Source of the DNA: Lineus longissimus
Lineage: Eukaryota; Nemertea; Pilidiophora; Heteronemertea; Lineidae
Direction of reading: 5' to 3'
DNA: 64,000 nucleotides
NCBI RefSeq assembly: GCF_910592395.1
Contig: NC_088311.1
Location: 9,054,501 to 9,118,500 of the forward strand
A model generated the notes under the pieces. It had not been told where the DNA came from. It searched no databases and saw nothing but the letters and a program-made list of their open reading frames with translations. Position numbers and translations under genes: made by a program. Shown one piece after another: positions 57,147 through 64,000 of this stretch (positions are counted from its first letter, which is position 1; every line of letters begins with the position of its first letter).

Positions 57147-57829
57147 CAAAGCAAGAATGCCAACCTTTACTCCAAGTGTACGTAGTCATACACCTGTACA
57201 CTACACTGAGTCACTGTACAGCTAGCAACAATGTAAATGCTTATTTGAATATGCGCTCGAAAATCACTGCTTTTCGCAGAAACAAGGAGGTCAACAGTCA
57301 AATAATAACCTTTGATTGATCTGCATCATTGCACAATACTATTTTAGGACGATGTAGGGCGAAACAGCCCACGAAATAAGTCGAAACAGAAAAGGGAAAT
57401 ATAAATCAATCGAGAATTTCACCCAAAGACGGCCATGTTGTTTTTTTTAGTTATGCATTGTGCAAAGCATGTAGTTTCGTTGCTATGTAAGTAAGAGACG
57501 TTATTTTGATTGGCTTACAGATTGCCCTTATGTTCCCGCCAGAATGATGGCGCGTATTATGAATCGAGTAATGACCGGTGCGGCAGGAGAAACGAACGTT
57601 AACCCCTTATTTCCTCAGGATGTGACCGGTGTGGCATTGCGCAGCCGCTTTATTAGCGTTTTTATATTCCCAATCACTGTGTCCACACGAAGAGATAAAG
57701 TAAGCCGATAAGACACTCTAATTGTTTAAACCAGGGAGTGAAAACAGAGAGCGATGTTATTGGTCTTTTGGTCCGGTGGAGAGTGAGGGGGGGGGGGGGG
57801 GGGCAATAGGCTCTTTGGAGGGCAGAACC

Positions 57830-58060
57830 CTATTATGAAGGTGCTATATAGTTGGATGCCTTGGCCCAAAAGGTGCCTTAGCGTAGGGTACCGGGTGTTA
57901 TAGGAAAGGGGTACTATGAATAGGGGTGCCATAGGCAATAGGGTGCTATCAGTGCCTTGGGGTGCTGTGTGGGAAGGACGGATATCTTAGGGAAGGGGTG
58001 CTATGGATAGGGTGCCATAGCGCAGCAAAAAGGGTGCTACACCATATGGTGCTATTTGGA
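57830..58060. repeat. Degenerate ~20-bp G-rich repeats
   Basis: Repeated gggtgctat, gggtgccat and ggtgccttag motifs at irregular spacing, following a poly-G run. This is low-complexity, non-coding sequence. Confidence 0.6.
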
Positions 58061-58986
58061 AAGTAGTTGTGATTTAGATGCATGGCGAGATTACCTCGGA
58101 TGACGTTTCCAGGAAATCCTTCCTCGATCCGGGCCCAGCCTAAGAATGCCCTCGGGAATTGTGGTGCGGATTCTCAAGGGTGACCTATAGGTAATCAGTC
58201 AAGCAGATGATCTTGGTCTAGACACGCGACCATAGCAACGATTGGGCCTATATAGCATTCACGCATGACAAGATAATGACAGTGGCGATATAGACCATCT
58301 CAACATATCTTATTGACAGATATATGCATGTAGTCCTTACATGTATATGTAATATCATACTAGTAGCTCTTCTTTTGGACATCACTCATTATAAGTACAT
58401 GTAGGATAAAGGCCTTCATGGTTTTACTATCGACCGTTCTGAGGGGTAGAGTTTACGGGATACCAGCAAATTTGATTGTGGATGTTATCTGAAACGTTCT
58501 GTGAGTTTTCAGCTTATCTTATCCATTGTGTAGTGTCCTATCAAAATTACCTGAATGTCTTCATGAAGTTACGAGCAGAGTGCTGGGTACCCGGCTATAT
58601 CAGGTGATGTTTCACTTTCCTTTTTCGCATTCATTCAAACTATAGTTCTAGCAAAGCATCCAGCGAAGGCCGATAGTTGGTCAGGGCTGTCCTCGTCTCA
58701 TGGCTTGTCCCCAAACCTGTAGGATGATCCATTGTCGTCTGGCCAGATGTTTAGGCTTCACGGATCGGGACAATCTTGTAGAAAGATGAGTTTAGGCAGT
58801 TCTGGTGAATTTCGTTTAAGAGCCTTCTTGGCACGCATTAGATTGGGTGTTAAAGGGGGACCATAGGCAGGAGCCAGGTAGGTCACGTAAAGTTATCAAA
58901 CGTCGCCGATAGAGGCCTCTCCTAAAACTGTTACATCAGCCCTGTACATAGGAAACTGTACATTTATTTTGCATTCCCTATTACAG

Positions 58987-59132
58987 ACAAATGATTATTA
59001 CATCCACAACATGAGCAACCACGTTGAATTTAAGCATCATGAGAAAAAGAACAGGGTCCATCCCCATGACAAGACCATTGGCATGGATGAGGAAGAAGAT
59101 CTTGATAAAGAAAATGATAATAAGGAAACTGA
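58987..59132 (+). CDS. TRP gene B exon 1 (start codon exon)
   Basis: The acceptor ccctattacag ends at 58986, so an untranslated exon precedes it. Coding starts at 59011 (MSNHVEFKHHEKKNRVHPHD), ending in acidic DEEEDLDKEND; donor gtgagt, phase 2. A seven-codon upstream ORF (58991-59014) overlaps the start codon through ATGA, as in gene A. Confidence 0.8.
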
Positions 59133-62100
59133 GTGAGTGGTGAGAAAAACGGAATTTTTAGCAGTGGTGAAGTGGGACCTTAGTGATCAAAATAGCTGTA
59201 AACCGACATCATACATTGCATGGTGAAATTGTGGCATACGGTTAAATTTTAATAGCGCAATATGTTTCAAGTCAATCTGTTAATGACTTCCGACTTAATC
59301 AAATAACATTTTAGTTACATTTGTTGTAACTCGGCACATTTTCAATTAAGAAGTTCTAAAAGTTCGTTTTTACGATTTTTTTCCGGCAGAACTGATTCCC
59401 GTGAGAAGGCGAAATCTCGAAAGGGCATTGCTAGTGCCATTCGTAAGGTCTCATCAGTGAATATTATGTGGAAAAGATATTTCGCAAAAGGAGTACACGG
59501 AAAGAAAGGTTAGCCTTCATTCTCCCTAATTATTCGAGGTTTAAAACCATTATTGAAAGGGGTTTTTCATTATCGCCGAGAAAACTCTATTTTATTTGTG
59601 TTGGCCAAAACACATTGTCAGTGTTTTTTTTGAAAGTTCAATACCTATTATCATTTATTTCTTAGAGCGTTATACATGTATCATGATATTAAACAGTGTA
59701 GGCATAGGCCTACAGTACTGTTCCTCAACAAAAACGTTTATGTCCATTGAAAACTGATTTGATAAAAATCTGTGCAAAAATGATTGCTTTTTTTACGTTC
59801 ACACTTAGGAAGGTTGGGTGTCCTTATGTCTCGACTGCGGCTAAGTCTTATCCACAAAATTACGGGCATCTTGATTCCTACCTTAAAGTGACTGGTTGCT
59901 AAAACCAAGTATAATCTACATGTACACATTACATGTACCTGTTAAGACTAATAATACATTATTTGTTGCCCGCTCTCGTACATTTAAAAGAATTCAAGTC
60001 GAGTCATACACTGTCTCACTGACTGTCGTGTCCTTAAGCAAAGCCCGCTCACACTCATAGGCCCCAATTCCCGTTGTTCTACTGTCTTATCAAAGGGTTA
60101 TCAGGGCAAATCGTGATAACATCGATCCCCACGAAACAGATTTCATAGGGGTCGATAGGTTTAAACCAAGCGAAGTCAATCAAACGTATGATTGTAAAGC
60201 CGGAAAGAATAATTGTAGTAAACATGGCGTAAATTGCCGTAAACCTATCGTCTGCAGGTGAGAGTCAAGCCAGAGATGGCCCTGCTCACCAAGGATCGGG
60301 ACTGGGTGATCTTGACGAAAACTTCACACCATCTGACCTAACACCTGCACAGAGGAGACAAGTTGTTGAGGCAACCTGGAAACTTCATGATTATTTCAAA
60401 ACATTAGGCAAGCAGAGGTCGGAAGAAGAAAACAGCCAACGTATTCGAGTAAATTTCGATCTGATTGAACATGATTTTGGATCAGGCGCTCGAATTGACT
60501 GGCCAGACCAAACAGGACAGACCATAATTCATGAGGTAAGAACAGTTCCGGCCAAAATGTATTCAGGTTACAGCAAAAATATTTTTTGTTTTTTTATAAC
60601 ATGTTTAACTGGCTTTGGAAAGCACATCATGATTCAACTGACGCGTCAAATGATATACTTCCCGAGTAGGGCCGAAAATGCTCGTGATGTGCATTTTGAT
60701 CCTCTGCTGAATATATGCATGCAAGTACTTGCTCTGTTTTTCAGGCAGTGCGGGCGTGGTCTGTAGATGTTGTCATGTATCTTCTAGATAAGGCTGGAAA
60801 TCCAAAGATCCTCGACACCCCTGACAAATTTGGCCGGACTCCGCTCCATGTGGCTGCTATTGTCAATAACGTTAGGGTTGCGAAATTTCTCTTGGATAAC
60901 GGGGGTAAATATTGTAACCTCTTTCGACTCATCGCGCGTCATGCGCTTAATGTCCTGTAGCCAAATCCTGATAGCCCAATATCCTCTTACTGCATGAAGA
61001 ATTAAAACAACGAAAAATTACTATTATCCAACTCGCAGACCATTTCCAGCTCTCATTCGTAAGGTTTCCGCTTGGCAGAGGTGTCAGCAAGGGGAGATTA
61101 TACTGATATTTAGGGTTTTGAATCAAAGAAAATGAAAGTGTACAACGATTAGTGGATGACCCCTTATGGAAAATCTCTCTGCAGCCAACAAGGAAGCGCG
61201 CACCAATGAGGAGTTGCAGACACCAGCCCATTACGCTGCCAAGTACGATTCCTATGACGTGATGAAAACCCTAATCAAGGCCGAATGCGAGTACAAGGAG
61301 GTGGCAGACTATAAGGGGAGGACACCCCTGCAGTTAGCGGCCGAGAATGGTTGGTACATGTACATTTTCACAGTTCGCATAATTCTTCAAGAGACTGATG
61401 GGTCTATATCTGTATCCATAATAGCGTAGTCCGGATTTCTTAAAGGGATGTAGTTTTTCCAGGATAAGGACATTTTGAATAAAATAATTAGATTTTCGCG
61501 GTCAAAATTCCAAGAAGAGGGTTGTACTCCCCCCCCCCTGTTTTCGCGTTCATGATTTTTTTTAGTTTCGGGAAATTCCGGAAAAAATAAAACATTCACG
61601 ATGTTCAGTATTTTTTGCAGATTACGATATTTACTGTTTTTCCAATAAAAGGTTTTCTTTGCGATTTCTAATTGGGATTGGGGCTATTCGCGAAATCCGC
61701 CAAAAGTAATCTTCAGAGTGAAAATTTGGCAATTTACAGTAGCGGTGTGCACGGGTCAGCCAAAACCTCTAGTATAGTGTTTCCCTACAGTTTTTAAATT
61801 ATCTTTCAGGAGTAAGCCACATGGTGTCGCTGATGTTGGAACTGAATGCTCCAGTCAATGTGCACGACGATCAGGGACAATTGGCAATAGTTCTCATCAT
61901 GAAGAACACAAGATCGTTGGTAATTTTCATTTATTCTAAATCTCCCTTTCGGAGGTAAAGGCATTTGACTCAAACGATAGACAAACCGGAGGTTGGCCAT
62001 TTCTGCTATGACCTGCGCATTTTGTTTGTTCTTTTTTCTACAACCACAGCCTCGCGTAACTTAACACCTTGGACGGTGATTGGACAACTGTTCGTTTACA

Positions 62101-62632
62101 ACCACAACATCCCAGGTGATTGGACAACTGTTCCTTGGCCACTTTTTTGTCTGGCCACATCTCATACAGCACTCAAAACCTCCAATCAAAAGGTTTCAAC
62201 ACAGGCTTGCTTCTCATTCAGGCGCGAGATGCAATGGATCAGTTCATCAAACGAGATTCCATTCGCAGACAACAGACAGTTAACGTGAATTACATGGTGC
62301 CAAAACCTATTGGTAAGTACCGTCTGATGAGGCCGGTTCTAAAGTAACTGATTCTTCTTTGGTTTCTTCTACTTCTTGTTCTGTTCAGAGTTTCGTAACC
62401 GTCACTTCCTTGTCGGTCGTGCGCCGCAACAAAGTCGTCTGTTTTCTGAAGGTCCTTTTTTAAAACTATACATGTATGAGTCAAATTGTAGAGGAAAGTC
62501 TGATATTGAAGTTTGCACAAAGTCAGAGTCTAGAATAAAAGATAGTCTTCAGTACATGTATGTAATCTATCAAACCCGCTACCCTTTTATATTTCAGAGA
62601 AAACCGAAAACCCTTCATTTGCACAGTCTCCT
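58987..62632 (+). CDS. TRP gene B (5' part): paralogous ankyrin-repeat TRP-type channel
   Basis: Eight exons join in frame from the ATG at 59011: 59011-59132, 59390-59508, 60258-60535, 60745-60904, 61185-61349, 61810-61919, 62222-62312 and 62598-62632. They encode the charged N-terminus and the ankyrin domain of a protein closely related to TRP gene A. Examples are FGRTPLHVAAIVNNVRVAKF against YGRTPLHVAAAVDYADMVKF, and NKEARTNEELQTPAHYAAKY against NKEIRTKGEDQTPVHFAAKN. Exon phases agree with gene A. The transmembrane exons were not found before the window end, so they lie further right if the gene is intact. The gene is transcribed divergently from gene A. Confidence 0.85.
59390..59508 (+). 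CDS. TRP gene B exon 2
   Basis: 119 nt, phase 2 to 1, acceptor ttccggcag and donor gttagc. It encodes TDSREKAKSRKGIASAIRKV then SSVNIMWKRYFAKGVHGKK, basic like exon 2 of gene A. Confidence 0.8.
60258..60535 (+). CDS. TRP gene B exon 3 (start of ankyrin domain)
   Basis: 278 nt, phase 1 to 0, acceptor atcgtctgcag and donor gtaaga. It encodes GLGDLDENFTPSDLTPAQRR ... RIRVNFDLIEHDFGSGARID then WPDQTGQTIIHE. Exon 4 of gene A ends in the parallel ARIDCTDKYGQTIFHE. Confidence 0.88.
60745..60904 (+). CDS. TRP gene B exon 4 (ankyrin repeats)
   Basis: 160 nt, phase 0 to 1, acceptor ctgtttttcag and donor gtaaat. It encodes AVRAWSVDVVMYLLDKAGNP, KILDTPDKFGRTPLHVAAIV and NNVRVAKFLLDNG. Confidence 0.9.
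61185..61349 (+). CDS. TRP gene B exon 5 (ankyrin repeats)
   Basis: 165 nt, phase 1 to 1, acceptor ctctctgcag and donor gttggt. It encodes NKEARTNEELQTPAHYAAKY, DSYDVMKTLIKAECEYKEVA and DYKGRTPLQLAAEN. Same length and phase as gene A exon 6. Confidence 0.9.
61480..61740. repeat. AT-rich repeat with tcgcg motifs
   Basis: Blocks such as ttttcgcggtcaaaatt, ggaaattccgg and attcgcgaaatccgcc recur here and, less clearly, at 26190-26350. A C run lies at 61529-61537. It is probably a degraded dispersed repeat in intron 5 of gene B. Confidence 0.4.
61810..61919 (+). CDS. TRP gene B exon 6
   Basis: 110 nt, phase 1 to 0, acceptor attatctttcag and donor gtaatt. It encodes VSHMVSLMLELNAPVNVHDD then QGQLAIVLIMKNTRSL, the equivalent of the first half of gene A exon 7. 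Confidence 0.83.
62222..62312 (+). CDS. TRP gene B exon 7
   Basis: 91 nt, phase 0 to 1, acceptor cttctcattcag and donor gtaagt. It encodes ARDAMDQFIKRDSIRRQQTV then NVNYMVPKPI, the equivalent of the second half of gene A exon 7 (AKEALNQFHITDRANRKQYY). Confidence 0.83.
62598..62632 (+). CDS. TRP gene B exon 8 (micro-exon)
   Basis: 35 nt, phase 1 to 0, acceptor ttatatttcag and donor gtaagt. It encodes EKTENPSFAQSP, identical in length and phase to gene A exon 8. Confidence 0.8.
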
Positions 62633-63843
62633 GTAAGTATACTGCAGTCATCGAGTATTTTTTACACTGAAAGAATGTATTGGGTGGGCCACAAAAAACG
62701 AGAAAACAAATAATGATTATGTGTGAAGAAGTGAGCGAACTGCAGTTTTTCATAACTGTATTCTTCTATTCTCAGATTTTGAAACAGATGTCAATGTTTA
62801 CAATATTTGATTTATGGACCTCAGGTTTTAGTAAATATGACAAAGATCCATATCATAATACGTTTGTAATATGACAGGTACAGCCTTTGTACTATTTGTA
62901 ATATACTATATTCCAAATTTGTACGCCTTTTTGTGGACCACCCGATAGTCCAGTAACTGAACCGACAGCAAAGAGCCAGCGTATCTAACGTATTACCGTA
63001 CATGAAATGATTACCTAAATCCTGTTTCTTTACACAGCCTGCAATGAATTTACGAAAGAACCTATGAAATTTGACCCCTGCGTCATAATTTAGTCAACTG
63101 CAGCTATTTTGATTTTATTGTGTTGATTATCCATGTAATATAAATGTGGTTTAGATAAAAATGGCACATTTTGTAGCATCATGACTTAACGTGACAAAAA
63201 TATTCTCAAATTTTCTTCTCATTTCAATTAGCTTGAAGTAATCACAACCAACATGTTCTATGACTTGGTGACCCATGACATAATAAAGGCAATCATAAGC
63301 ATCAAATGGAAACATTTCGGAAAGTAGGTCATTATTTTCACTTGACACCTGTAGTGTAACACACCTAGCAGTTATGTCTAAACTCAACATATTTGCTCTT
63401 ATGATAGATACGTCTGATTCGAGAATAACGAATTCTTGGTATCTGCAATATACTAATATCGAGTTCCAAATTCCCAAATTCGCCATCATCTATCCCTGGA
63501 TGGGCCCATGGATAGAACGCTGATGATAAAGCACCGGCATAGATCCATGGGTGGACGCTTTTGCCCTTGACATAATACAACATTATCGGTCTCACGCCGC
63601 CTTCACGTCAAGTAGAATGACATAATACACCTACATGTAGCCTAACATTTTCTTCTTCTTCATTTAGTAGTTACAACGTTTCATGCCGAAATAGCACAGA
63701 AGCTGGGTTGATCATCAGCTGTCTTTACATGTATACATGTACATGTAACTCCTCAAAAAAGACGAAACAATATCGATACTGCCAGCAGTTTATGACCGTT
63801 TTTTTAACTGCCGCTTCTGCGTATATACTGCACATTAGGATTT
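62633..63843. other. Presumed intron of TRP gene B
   Basis: I do not find the counterpart of gene A exon 9 here. A possible exon from 62776 (acceptor tattctcag; ILKQMSMFTIFDLWTS) has only a weak FDL match to gene A exon 9 and is not called. Confidence 0.4.
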
Positions 63844-64000
63844 ATAGTAGATCCCCTCTTACCGGACACCACTCTATTAAGGACACCCTCTCCAGTAAGC
63901 ACACTTGTTTCGGTCCCAAATTGGTTGTCACCAATCATTTTAACCTCTCTGATTAGAACAACTCCCTATTAAGGACATCATTTGCCAGTCCTGAGGGTGT
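63844..64000. mobile_element. MITE of the CAGTAGAACCTC family, cut by the window end
   Basis: agtagatcccctcttaccgg, then ctctattaaggacacc, cggtcccaaattggttgt and cagtcctgagggtgt align in order with the element at 34993-35174. The right terminal repeat would lie just outside the window. Confidence 0.75.

Larger units (their letters stand above)
56163..58986. other. Intergenic stretch between the two head-to-head TRP genes
   Basis: It must contain the promoters and first untranslated exons of both genes, none of which I can place. It holds a CAGTCC-family MITE (56991-57146), a poly-G run at about 57787-57802, and a G-rich tract of degenerate gggtgctat/gggtgccat repeats (57830-58060). A fragment at about 58850-58890 resembles the start of the 17115/35588 repeat. 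Confidence 0.5.

Noticed and set aside
62776-62825. Possible ninth exon of TRP gene B (ILKQMSMFTIFDLWTS)
   Set aside because: It has an acceptor and an FDL match, but it lacks the HPxVxxLIxxKWKxFG motif of gene A exon 9 and no convincing donor gives the right phase.

Overview
The window is nuclear DNA of an animal, most likely a marine invertebrate. Genes are intron-rich with canonical GT-AG splice sites. Two uninterrupted leucine-rich-repeat (LRR) receptor genes are present, and the intergenic and intronic DNA is packed with short non-autonomous transposons, a tRNA-derived SINE, minisatellites, TACATG/TAGGCCTAC-type simple motifs and poly-G runs. A pearl/HINE-like element (core tandem repeats, then a GAC microsatellite, then a terminal hairpin) hints at a mollusc or another lophotrochozoan, but the phylum cannot be fixed from the sequence alone.

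Layout. 1-7.9 kb: gene-poor, with a foldback element built of palindromic repeats (1416-1835) and a ~135-bp tandem repeat. 7.9-10.1 kb (+): a single-exon LRR transmembrane protein without a TIR domain. 10.1-18.9 kb: gene-free, with dispersed repeats. 18.9-21.6 kb (-): a single-exon Toll-like receptor with LRRs, one C-terminal cysteine cluster, a membrane span and a TIR domain. The two receptors converge. 21.6-30.4 kb: gene-free, with a second foldback element (24613-25663) and the probable 3' untranslated region of the next gene. 30.4-56.2 kb (-): one large gene, called TRP gene A here, for an ankyrin-repeat TRP-type cation channel of about 970 residues. 58.99 kb to the right edge (+): the 5' part of a paralogue, TRP gene B, head to head with gene A across a ~2.8-kb intergenic stretch.

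The most striking feature is inside TRP gene A. Starting at S5, four exon positions are each present as a tandem pair of diverged, intact exons: S5 (14a/14b), pore loop (15a/15b), post-S6 segment (17a/17b) and a C-terminal helical exon (18a/18b). Exon phases forbid including both members of the pore pair or of the post-S6 pair. Only 52 nt separate the two S5 exons and 71 nt the two pore exons, so mutually exclusive splicing is the simplest reading, with up to 16 channel variants. The S5/pore cluster is flanked by two copies of one transposon-like element in opposite orientation, with about 160 bp of mutual complementarity, so the pre-mRNA could loop the whole cluster out. The two paralogues share intron phases through the ankyrin region and a very short upstream ORF whose stop overlaps the main start codon.

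Exon boundaries were derived by hand from reading frame, splice consensus and comparison of the two paralogues. No transcript evidence or database search was available.
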